The notes beneath the pieces were generated by a model. It did no database searches, was not told the DNA's origin, and was given only the letters and a program-made list of their open reading frames with translations. A program made the position numbers and the translations under genes. From Macrostomum hystrix (Eukaryota; Platyhelminthes; Macrostomidae), in contig CATNEN010000007.1 in NCBI GenBank assembly GCA_950097015.1, positions 6,438,001 through 6,502,000 of the forward strand: a stretch of 64,000 nt of DNA. The letters run 5' to 3'. Below, piece by piece: positions 20,901 to 30,429 of this stretch (position 1 is its first letter; every line of letters starts with the position of its first letter).

Positions 20901-23900
20901 CGGCGGTGTTGCAGCGCCGGCAGCCTCCTTCCCGCGCCGCTTGCCGCCATAGCCGCCATCTACGGAGGGTCGAAGTCGAATTTACGTTAAAATTTTTGCA
21001 AAGCACTATTTTGCTACTTTAAGTAGAAATGCAAGATTGCTCCCATCTTTTTAGAATTTCTAGCTAAATGCAAGCAAGCCAAATCCCACACCCAGCTAGT
21101 ACAGCTCCTCACCTCCGCAAAGCGGAACAACGCAATCTTCGCGTTCTCCCGTCTCGCTAACGAAGCACCACGGCGCGATGCCTTCGCCGCCAAGGCCGTC
21201 GCTGCCGACGCCACCGCCGCCACGGCACCAGTTTCTGTGCCCGGCCAGTCCACCGTAGCCCGGAAATCCGGCCCAGGGGAGGCAGGCGCGGCCGGACCTG
21301 CCAGCGGCGACCCGACCTGCGTAGCTCCAAGGCTGCGTGGCGTTGTAGCAGTCGACAGTGTCCATGGAAGTTGACGACGAGGGCTGTTGAGGTGGCTGCT
21401 TTGGTAGCGGCTGCGGTCCAGCCGGTGGCAGCGTCGGCTGTGGCAGGGCCTGCATAAAGACGCAGCGATCCGTGGGCAGCGAATCGCAGTCGGGCAGCAG
21501 CTGGGCGAGGTCTGTGAAGGTTGAAGGTAAGATCTTGATCCAAACATCCCATATCCCAACATCCCATATCCCAACATCCCATATCCCAACATCCCATATC
21601 CCAACATCCCATATCCCAACATCCCATATCCCAACATCCCATATCCCAACATCCCATATCCCAACATCCCATATCCCAACATCCCATATCCCAACATCCC
21701 ATATCCCAACATCCCATATCCCAACATCCCATATCCCAACACCCCATATCCCAACATCGAACTCTGACCAGAGCTGTCTGAGCCGCTTCCCCGTCTCAAA
21801 TAGTCAAGGCTGGTGCGCAGGATTTCTAAGTGTCGCCTGCACCGGCCGCCGACAGCCGAGCGACAGTCGGCAGCGCACAGCCGCCTCGGCGAAGCAGTTC
21901 CGGCCGACAGTCCTTCGGGGTCGAGCGGCGGTGAGTCTTCCGAGCACAGCGGGAAGTTGTAGTGGCAGATGGCCTGCGTGAGAGGCTGCACGCAGTTTGG
22001 CTCTACAATGTCGGCCAGCTTGGCTAGGACTGGGTGAGATAAATGGTGAGTCGATATGTATTAAAAAATGCGAACATGCTGTAAACCAGGGGTCGGCAAA
22101 CTCCGGCCCGCGGGCCAGATGCGGCCCTCGAAGCTCCCAAATCCGGCCCGTTGCCCCTTCTGACATCTACAGTGTCCTGTTTCATCTCTCTCGTGTCTAA
22201 TCTCTCCCGTGTCTAATCTCTTCCCTATCTTATCTCTCCCGTGTCTCATCTCTCCCGTCTCATCTCTCCCGTGTCTCATCTCTCCTGTCTCATCTCTCCC
22301 GTGTCTCATCGCTCTCGTATCTAATCTCTCCCGTGTCTAATCTCTCCCGTGTCTAATCTCTTCCCTATCTTATCTCTCCCGTGTCTAATCACTTCCCTAT
22401 CTTATCTCTCCCGTGTCTCATCTCTCTCGTGTCTCATCTCTCCCGTGTCTAATCTCTCCCGTGTCTCATCTCTCTCGTGTCTCATCTCTCCCGTGTCTAA
22501 TCTCTCCCGTGTCTAATCTCTCCCGTGTCTAATCTCTCCCGTGTCTCATCTCTCCCGTGTCTCATCTCTCCCGTGTCTCATCTCTCCCGTGTCTCATCTC
22601 TCCCGTGTCTCATCTCTCCCGGATCTAATCTCTCCCGTGTCTAATCTCTTCCCTGTCTCATCTCTCCCGTGTCTCATCTCTCCCCTATCTCATATTTATA
22701 CAGTCAATGCGGCCCGCTGTCGTCTTTTAGGCTCTTTCTTTGGCCCGCCAGCAAATAAGTTTGCCTACCCCTGCTGTAAACCAAACTAGCCGCTTACGCA
22801 TGACTAGTAGCCGCTCCATAGTGTACTGGAAGGTGTTGTCTGTAACGAACACCCGACTACTGCCCAGGTAGTTGCGGCAGGCGTTTGGCTTGAAGGCCTG
22901 ACAGAAGCCCGGCGGAGCTGGCGGCTGCACTGGCTTCGGCTGCCGGCCTGGCCAACCGCCTCCGCCATCTCCTCCGCCTCCGCCGTCCCCGCCGCGTCCG
23001 CCGCGTCCGTTGTCAATCGTTGACGACTTGGGCAGAACCACTAGCACGCCTGTTGTGTTCCTAGTGCCTGCGGCATTGGTGCCTGAGCAGGTGTACTGCC
23101 CGGCATCCGATGGCTCCGTGCGCTCTATGGTCAGCCTGTCGGATTGGCGATCAAAATCTATTGTGATTGGTGGAGACTAGGGAAGACTGGGAAGACTGGG
23201 GAAGACTGGAAAGACTGGGGAATACTGGGAAGACTGGGGAAGACTGGGAAGACTGAGGGAGAATGGGAGAGACTGGGAAGACTAGGAAGACTGGGAAGAC
23301 TGTGAAGACTAGGAAGACTGGGAAGACTGGGGAGAATGGGAAGACTGGGAAGACTGGGGAGAATGGGAAGACTGGGAAGACTGAGGGAGAATGGGAGAGA
23401 CTGTGAAGACTAGGAAGACTGGGAAGACTGGGGAAGACTGGGGAAGACTGGGACGACTGGGACGACTGGGAAGACTGGGAAGACTGGGGAAGACTGGGGA
23501 AGACTGGGACGACTGGGACGACTGGGAAGACTGGGGAAAAATGGGAGAGACTGGGACGACTGGGACGACTGGGGAAAAATGGGAGAGACTGTGAAGACTA
23601 GGAAGACTGGGAAGACTGGGGAAGACTGGGGAGACTGGGAAGACTGGATTCTTATAATGAAGAATCCAATTAAATATTTTCCCCTGCTCATAATCCTAGG
23701 CCTAAACGGCAGCCATCTCGATATCCCCAATCGCTTTCCCTGAACCCTAAACCCTAAACCCTAAAGACTCATCTGTGACCTCGCAGATGGTGCCTATAAG
23801 CTTGTGCTAAGTCCACTGCAGTCAGCAATCTAGACTATACGAGGAGAATAACTTTCCCTCCGAGTTAAGTGCTCACACTGCGCCAAAGTTTGTTGCCTCG

Positions 23901-26796
23901 GTTCTCAAACGCGGTTCGGTCTTATCGATGACCCGGCCGTCCTTCATCCAGGTGTACTCAGGAATGGGCAGTCCGGCGATGTCGCACAGGAAGACTGTCT
24001 TCTTGCCAGCCTGAACACTTTGATTCTCCAGCTGCCAGAAGATGCTGATCTTTGGCTTCTGCTCGCGACTGTTCTCAGGTGTCTTGCGGATGCTCTCGGG
24101 CCTGGAGATCGAGGATTAGCCCGATTATCTTTGAGTCACTGTCAGGATTATCATTGAGTCACTGTCAGGATTATCATTGAGTCACTGATGGGATTATCAT
24201 TGAGTCACTGACAGGATTATCATTGAGTCACTGATGGGATTATCATTGAGTCACTGATGGGATTATCCTTGAGTCACTGACAGGATTATCCTTGAGTCAC
24301 TGACAGGATTATCATTGAGTCACTGATGGGATTATCATTGAGTCACTGATGGGATTATCATTGAGTCACTGTCAGGATTATCATTGAGTCACTGTCAGGA
24401 TTATCATTGAGTCACTGTCAGGATTATCATTGAGTCACTGTCAGGATTATCATTGAGTCACTGTCAGGATTATCATTGAGTCACTGATGGGATTATCATT
24501 GAGTCACTGATGGGATTATCATTGAGTCACTGTCAGGATTATCATTGAGTCACTGTCAGGATTATCATTGAGTCACTGTCAGGATTATCATTGAGTCACT
24601 GTCAGGATTATCATTGAGTCACTGTCAGGATTATCATTGAGTCACTGTCAGGATTATCCTTGAGTCACTGTCAGGATTATCATTGAGTCACTGTCAGGAT
24701 TATCATTGAGTCACTGACAGGATTATCATTGAGTCACTGTCAGAATTATCATTGAGTCACTGTCAGGATTATCCTTGAGTCACTGTCAGGATTATCATTG
24801 AGTCACTGTCAGGATTATCATTGAGTCACTGACAGGATTATCATTGAGTTACTGTCAGGATTATCATTGAGTCACTGACAGGATTATCATTGAGTTACTG
24901 TCAGGATTATCATTGAGTTACTGTCAGGATTATCATTGAGTCACTGTCAGGATTATCATTGAGTCACTGACAGGATTATCATTGAGTCACTGTCAGGATT
25001 ATCATTGAGTCACTGACAGGATTATCATTGAGTCACTGACAGGATTATCCTTGAGTCACTGACAGGATTATCATTGAGTCACTGTCAGGATTATCATTGA
25101 GTCACTGATGGGGTTATCATTGAGTCACTGATGGGATTATCATTGAGTCACTGTCAGGATTATCCTTGAGTCACTGTCAGGATTATCATTGAGTCACTGA
25201 TGGGATTATCATTGAGTCACTGATGGGATTATCATTGAGTCACTGTCAGGATTATCATTGAGTCACTGTCAGGATTATCATTGAGTCACTGTCAGGATTA
25301 TCATTGAGTTACTGTCAGGATTATCATTGAGTCACTGTCAGGATTATCATTGAGTCACTGTCAGGATTATCATTGAGTCACTGTCAGGATTATCATTGAG
25401 TCACTGTCAGGATTATCATTGAGTCACTGTCAGGATTATCATTGAGTCACTGTCAGGATTATCATTGAGTCACTGTCAGGATTATCATTGAGTCACTGTC
25501 AGGATTATCATTGAGTCACTGTCAGGATTATCATTGAGTCACTGATGGGATTATCATTGAGTCACTGTCAGGATTATCATTGAGTCACTGATGGGATTAT
25601 CATTGAGTCACTGACAGGATTATCATTGAGTCACTGTCAGGATTATCCTTGAGTCACTGTCAGGATTATCATTGAGTCACTGTCAGGATTATCATTGAGT
25701 CACTGACAGGATTATCATTGAGTCACTGTCAGGATTATCATTGAGTCACTGACAGGATTATCATTGAGTTACTGTCAGGATTATCATTGAGTTACTGTCA
25801 GGATTATCATTGAGTCACTGTCAGGATTATCATTGAGTCACTGTCAGGATTATCATTGAGTCACTGTCAGGATTATCATTGAGTCACTGTCAGGATTATC
25901 ATTGAGTCACTGTCAGGATTATCATTGAGTCACTGTCAGGATTATCATTGAGTCACTGTCAGGATTATCATTGAGTCACTGTCAGGATTATCCTTGAGTC
26001 ACTGATGGGATTATCATTGAGTCACTGTCAGGATTATCATTGAGTCACTGTCAGGATTATCCTTGAGTCACTGTCAGGATTATCATTGAGTCACTGATGG
26101 GATTATCATTGAGTCACTGTCAGGATTATCATTGAGTCACTGTCAGGATTATCATTGAGTCACTGTCAGGATTATCATTGAGTCACTGTCAGGATTATCA
26201 TTGAGTCACTGTCAGGATTATCATTGAGTCACTGTCAGGATTATCATTGAGTCACTGATGGGATTATCATTGAGTCACTGTCAGGATTATCATTGAGTCA
26301 CTGACAGGATAATCATTGAGTCACTGTCAGGATTATCCTTGAGTCACTGTCAGGATTATCATTGAGTGACTGTCAGGATTATCATTGAGTCACTGACAGG
26401 ATTATCCTTGAGTCACTGACAGGATTATCATTGAGTCACTGACAGGATTATCCTTGAGTCACTGATGGGATTATCATTGAGTCACTGACAGGATTATCAT
26501 TGAGTTACTCATGGAACTGCCTCAAAGTGTTAGTCCGGTTTTTTAGAATCAATTTGAAACTAGCTGTCCCAATGGTTAGGCAATGTCTGGTTGCTGGGAT
26601 TATCATCTGATATTGGGATCCGATTTTTACTTGCTTTAAAAGAGCTAATGGACAGGCATGTCCGAATTCATCAAACTCACACTTCCGGAATGACACCGTA
26701 AGTTGGCGGCATGCCATCCTGAGCTCGAGCTGGATGGTTTGTTACAAGCAGCAGCAGCAGCAGCAGCAGCAGCGGCGGCAGCGGTCCAGACAACAT
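17968..26796 (-). CDS. ROR: ROR-family receptor tyrosine kinase (Wnt receptor)
   Basis: Seven exons: 26796-26681, 24101-23879, 23176-22798, 22029-21769, 21511-21113, 20959-20554 and 19195-17968. All phases match, giving 3012 nt and 1003 aa. Domains in order: signal peptide (1-25, poly-Leu core), one Ig domain (Cys78, Trp90, Cys143), Gly/Pro linker, Frizzled cysteine-rich domain (about 205-343), kringle (Cys381-Cys458), membrane helix (487-510), kinase domain (about 596-880) and a Ser/Gln-rich tail. Ig-Frizzled-kringle-kinase is unique to ROR receptors, which bind Wnt5-type ligands at the plasma membrane in non-canonical Wnt signalling. The kinase has the ROR pseudokinase hallmarks: GESAFGKV in the glycine loop, HKD for HRD (739-741) and DLG for DFG (759-761). 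VSIK keeps Lys628; the alpha-C Glu position appears to be Asp645. A poly-Gln stretch (698-706) sits in a loop after the ROR-typical GDLHEFL. The YSCDYYR activation-loop tyrosines are kept. Confidence 0.95.
18862..18893. repeat. CTG/CAG trinucleotide tract coding poly-Gln in the ROR kinase domain
   Basis: Eight or nine CTG/TTG triplets on the plus strand encode nine Gln residues (698-706) inside the kinase N/C-lobe insert. Shorter CAG-type tracts also code Gln runs in the juxtamembrane region (about 20605-20630) and tail (about 18165-18185). Confidence 0.9.
19799..19870. repeat. 24-bp tandem repeat, three copies, ROR intron 6
   Basis: Three copies of a unit holding TTTATTTACAGTGTTATTTA. It is the only tandem repeat in this 1.36-kb intron. 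Confidence 0.85.
20225..20460 (+). pseudogene. Decayed Merlin/ISXO2-like transposase fragment
   Basis: On the plus strand, antisense to ROR in its intron 6, the frame starting near 20235 reads VNHRLHFVGP then a VHTNTIE motif typical of the C-terminal catalytic part of ISXO2-like DDE transposases, the domain of Merlin DNA transposons. The reading continues in other frames (GYWAHVNP, then SHLDE, then FAWNAFGNF), so at least two frameshifts and a stop have broken it. No terminal inverted repeats were identified. Assignment rests on motif recognition only. Confidence 0.6.
21538..21762. repeat. 15-bp minisatellite filling ROR intron 4
   Basis: About 15 copies of CATCCCATATCCCAA. It occupies nearly all of a 257-bp intron (21512-21768) that splits the Frizzled domain before its last cysteines. 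The unit is a multiple of three and stop-free, which makes a false long open frame across the intron. Confidence 0.95.
22087..22773. mobile_element. Non-autonomous hAT-type element (MITE) in ROR intron 3
   Basis: The ends are inverted repeats: CAGGGGTCGGCAAACT at the left and, read on the minus strand, CAGGGGTAGGCAAACT at the right (15 of 16 identical). Perfect 8-bp direct duplications CTGTAAAC flank it at 22079-22086 and 22074 plus 700 on the right (22774-22781). Eight-bp duplications and CAGGG-type ends are hallmarks of hAT transposons. Subterminal ATGCGGCCC copies occur near both ends. No transposase is present; the interior is an 18-bp minisatellite. Confidence 0.9.
22160..22695. repeat. 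18-bp minisatellite inside the hAT element
   Basis: About 30 copies of TCTCTCCCGTGTCTAATC or the CATC variant. It makes up most of the interior of the hAT-type element. Confidence 0.93.
23178..23650. repeat. Degenerate 9-10-bp minisatellite, ROR intron 2
   Basis: Irregular purine-rich array of GAAGACTGGG and GGGAAGACTG variants. It begins within a few bases of the acceptor of ROR exon 3. Confidence 0.9.
23741..23765. repeat. Interstitial telomere-like (CCCTAAA)3
   Basis: Three copies of the heptamer CCCTAAA in ROR intron 2, just beyond the minisatellite. Too short to call a true interstitial telomere. Confidence 0.5.
24119..26512. repeat. 23-bp minisatellite, about 100 copies, ROR intron 1
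   Basis: Each unit contains TTGAGTCACTG and AGGATTATCA. Variants swap CTGTCAGG, CTGACAGG and CTGATGGG; a few have GAGTTA. It fills nearly all of the 2.58-kb first intron. Confidence 0.97.
26742..26773. repeat. CAG/CTG tract coding the ROR signal-peptide leucines
   Basis: About nine CAG triplets (CTG on the sense strand) followed by CGG-type triplets encode the Leu run (residues 9-17) in the signal peptide core. Confidence 0.9.
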
Positions 26797-28688
26797 GGCG
26801 CCTGTGAGTGCAATCGATAAAAGTACAAATTGGCTTGCGGCTCCGCCGGCTCTCCCACTTTTACCAGACCCAAAGACCCCCCAGGCGAGGCCGTTTTTAC
26901 CTCGGTGGTGGGATCCCACAGGAGGCTGACAAAAATTCGCCTCATCCGCATCTCCCCATCCCGGAATCGAGGCTGCAGCTTCTTAAGAAAGTGCTCACCA
27001 TGTGAGCGAGCTGAGCCACTTGCCGTTCTGGCCCCCTTAACCTGCCTGATTGACAGGCGTCACGGGCCTGTCATACTCCGCATTGCTCCGACTGCTTCAA
27101 ACTTCCTTCTCGCGTCACTTCATTGCCTCTTTTGTCTCTGGGGGAGTGTGGGACGGCAGTTCTCACTTTCCCCTCCCACTCGCCCTTGCCACCAACTGCT
27201 CCGTGCCTAACATCGGCGCGTCGCTGAGTCTATTACTGTGTGGTGTCTGGGAGGACAGGTGGGGACGGTTTCAAATGAGGCGAAACGGCACCAGGGCAAG
27301 TCCGCCTGACAGCGCAGAGAATTGAGAGACTTTGACTGACAGCTGCCTCTCTTTGCCCCTCTCCCTCCGCCTCCGCTGTCTGTCTCCAGCCACCTCCAAT
27401 TACGCGACAGAGCTTTGTAATCGGTGCAGCTTTTTCTCTGGGGTAGGAGAAGAGTGAGAGTGAGGGCGGAGGTGAGGGACGCGGCGGGCCTTGTCGACGC
27501 CAACCGTTTAGTTTCGTGTCAGCACAGCCAGTCGACCACCTGGAACTGCCCGCACACTGCTCAAATCCGTCTCAGGTCCGCCCCGGCGCCTCCGGCCCCC
27601 CGCATCGGCTGGAGGTCCCCCATTTTAAATTTCTCTTCTGGGCCAGAGTGGGGCGCGGGGCGGGGAGGGGGCGGGGCAGCCAGGTTTTTTTGAAGAGGCT
27701 GAAATGGCTTTTCAAAAATTGTACGACATTTAGGAACAGTGCGGAGTAGTGCAGTGAGTTTGGGAACCTTGCAAGTTGAAGTGTGGCAGAGTTTCGCGAT
27801 GGAAAGTGTCCCGTTAGGCCGCAATGCGCCCAACCTGTCAGAAAGACTGGCACATGTCAGGCGCCACAGCCTCTAATCGTGAATTAGTCATGGTGCTCTC
27901 TGCTGCTTTCTCGCAAACCAGGGCAGGTGTGCGTCCATCGGCTTGTTGCGGGCTTAAAATAAATTAAGGCTGCTTCAACGATAATTTGCAGATAGCTAGG
28001 GCTACAGCCAGTTCTGGTTAAAACGTCCAGTTTGCAGTGCAGAAATACCTATCCTTATTCTTTATTAACTGCCGCCTATGACAGGCCCTAATAATCCCGC
28101 TCCTAAACCTTCGGATTGCCCAAACAGAATAACACTGGCAAATCTTTTGCGTGACTCATTCACTCCATTCACTCGTTTACCAATTTGGGAAATAAACAGT
28201 GCATGCAGGGCAGCCAAGGCATCAAGTGTTTGAGAGAGAGACTGGGAAAATGGCTCTAGCGGCGGAGGGGAAAGACAAGCAGTTGCTGCTGCAGCGACCT
28301 GAAGCGGCTGTCCTGTCTTTCCTTCCGCGATCCCCGCCGGAAAAGTGCCGGTTCCCGCTTGCCGGATCCCGGCAAGATAATGGCCAAACCAAAAACTGAC
28401 CGGCATATCGTCTTTCCGCCTAATCTCTCTCTCCCTACTCCTTGTGTTTTCTCTTCGTGTTCTCAAATTTCCTGAATGATTCTCGGGTTGGTCATCTGGG
28501 TCAAAGCTATGTACTTACTCATTCGTATTTTTTCTTTATAGCATTATTATTCTTCTGTACATAGAAAAACCGCACTGCCATTGATTGCTGATTAAACAAA
28601 TTGACGTGCCGATTTTAGGGTTCACGATTTTGAACTCCCATCAGCTAGATCTGATTTAGAACTCTTGCGCTGCCACCTGCACTCCCAA
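26797..28688. other. ROR 5' flank, no gene seen
   Basis: No exon could be supported. A G-rich block with overlapping GGGGCGGGG boxes at 27650-27676 is the only clear regulatory candidate. ROR 5' UTR exons may lie here unseen. Confidence 0.4.
27650..27676 (+). promoter_or_regulatory. GC-box cluster / G-quadruplex motif upstream of ROR
   Basis: Five runs of four or five guanines separated by 1-3 bases, which meets the G-quadruplex rule and contains Sp1/KLF-type GC boxes. It lies about 850 bp upstream of the ROR ATG. A role is inference. Confidence 0.45.
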
Positions 28689-28689
28689 A

Positions 28690-29215
28690 GGATGCAGAAC
28701 CTTCCCAGTCTCCCCTTCATCTCACAGTTTCTTCCCAATCTCCCCTTCCTCTCACAGTTTCTTCCCAATCTTCCCTTCCTCTCACAGTCTCTTTTCAATC
28801 TTCCCTTCCTCTCACAGTCTCTTTTCAATCTTCCCTTCCTCTCACAGTCTCTTTTCAATCTTCCCTTCCTCTCACAGTCTCTTTTCAATCTTCCCTTCCT
28901 CTCACAGTCTCTTTTCAATCTTCCCTTCCTCTCACAGTCTCTTTTCAATCTCCCCTTCCTCTCACAGTCTTTTCTCAATCTTCCCTTCCTCTCACAGTTT
29001 CTTCCCAATCTCCCCTTCATCTCACAGTCTTTTCTCAATCTTCCCTTCCTCTCACAGTTTCTTTTCAATCTCCCCTTCCTCTCACAGTCTCTTTTCAATC
29101 TCCCCTTCCTCTCACAGTCTTTTCTCAATCTTCCCTTCCTCTCACAGTCTCTTTTCAATCTCCCCTTCCTCTCACAGTTTGTTCCCAATCTCTCCTTTCC
29201 TCTCCCAGATTCTCT
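28690..29215. repeat. 30-bp pyrimidine-rich minisatellite
   Basis: About 17 copies of a unit holding CTTCCTCTCACAGTCTCTTT. Both strands are open in one frame because the unit is a multiple of three, so the 213- and 218-residue frames here are artefacts. On the plus strand each unit resembles a 3' splice site. Confidence 0.95.
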
Positions 29216-30003
29216 GAATCTCCTCTTAGCTCTCACAATTTTCCCTAATCTCCCCATCCCACTCTGTGCTTCTCCCAACCGTCTCCCAATGCTGAGGCGC
29301 GGGTAGTGAAGTGGACTCCCGATTTTAAGGTTCAGCTGAGGACGCTAACCGGCCAGGTCCAGGTCGTATTTTTTTACTTCGGAAAAAAAAGAAAAAAAAG
29401 GATAAAAAGCGAAGTAAAAGGAAGACTGGAAATCAAGTCGGGCCGCTGACACCGAGCTGGGATCCGGGGCGGAGGAGGCGTCGAAGGGGAATGGAGTGGG
29501 AGAGGCAGCTTAGGGAGGCCTGGGAATGCTGAGGTGAGCACACAAAGTTTGGCACGCGAACTCCTATGGGCGAAGAAGTGTGCTTAACCCCCAGCCCGCA
29601 GCCAAAGCATTGCGTGAGCAGCCAGTCAGCTCCAGTTCTACTCCAGCTGGGAGTTTCTCGCGGCTACCACAGAAAATGGGATTTTTTCGGCGAGAAAGTT
29701 AAGAATTTAGAAGAATGTCAAGTTTGCACCTGGAATTGCTGCAACTTGGTGACACCCGGGCCGTGGAGGAAGGCAAATGAGAAAGAAGCTAATGCAGCTC
29801 CCGGGATCTCAAGGCTGCTCACGCAATACCCGCTGAGTTGTTGGCGGGGTGGGCACGCGGGTCACGGTGGGTGACTAACTGCTCCTGCCAATTCCTGAGA
29901 CCAGCACTCAGACTGCTTCTAGTTAATTTGCTTGCTTGTAAACATTTAACTCTTCTGCCACTCAATTATTCAGCTCGTGTCGCAATCAATATCTATTTAT
30001 CGT
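29216..30003. other. Gene-free stretch
   Basis: Contains A-rich runs near 29375-29405 and short open frames without recognisable protein character. I see no supported feature. Confidence 0.4.
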
Positions 30004-30079
30004 TATTTGCCCACCCATTTGCGTCCCACTCCCTCTCCCATCCCCTTCTCCCCGTCTTCCTTCCCTATCCGCCTACCCC

Positions 30080-30425
30080 ATGTTTCTCCCTGTCCTCTCC
30101 TCCTTCCTCTCCTTCTTCCTCTCCTCCTTCCTCTCCTCCTTCCTCTCCTTCTTCCTCTCCTCCTTCCTCTCCTCCTTCCTCTCCTCCTTCCTCTCCTCCT
30201 TCCTCTCCTCCTTCCTCTCCTCCTTCCTCTCCTCCTTCCTCTCCTCCTTCCTCTCCTCCTTCCTCTCCTCCTTCCTCTCCTCCTTCCTCTCCTCCTTCCT
30301 CTCCTCCTTCCTCTCCTCCTTCCTCTCCTCCTTCCTCTCCTCCTTCCTCTCCTCCTTCCTCTCCTCCTTCCTCTCCTCCTTCCTCTCCTCCTTCCTCTCC
30401 TCCTTCCTCTCCTCCTTCCCTCTGC
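30080..30425. repeat. 12-bp polypyrimidine minisatellite (CTCCTCCTTCCT)n
   Basis: About 28 nearly perfect copies, wholly pyrimidine on the plus strand, inside a pyrimidine-rich region of about 400 bp. All frames are open on both strands, which is a repeat artefact. Confidence 0.97.
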
Positions 30426-30429
30426 TCCT

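Noticed and set aside
21014-21991. Single 325-codon minus-strand gene with MLGYG repeats
   Set aside because: It runs through ROR intron 4 in a frame different from the kringle exon. The spliced ROR model explains both flanks in phase.
24119-26512. CRISPR array
   Set aside because: Units are contiguous 23-bp repeats with no unique spacers, in an intron of an animal gene.
28622-29306. Two opposed frames of 213 and 218 codons
   Set aside because: 30-bp repeat open on both strands; no independent coding evidence.
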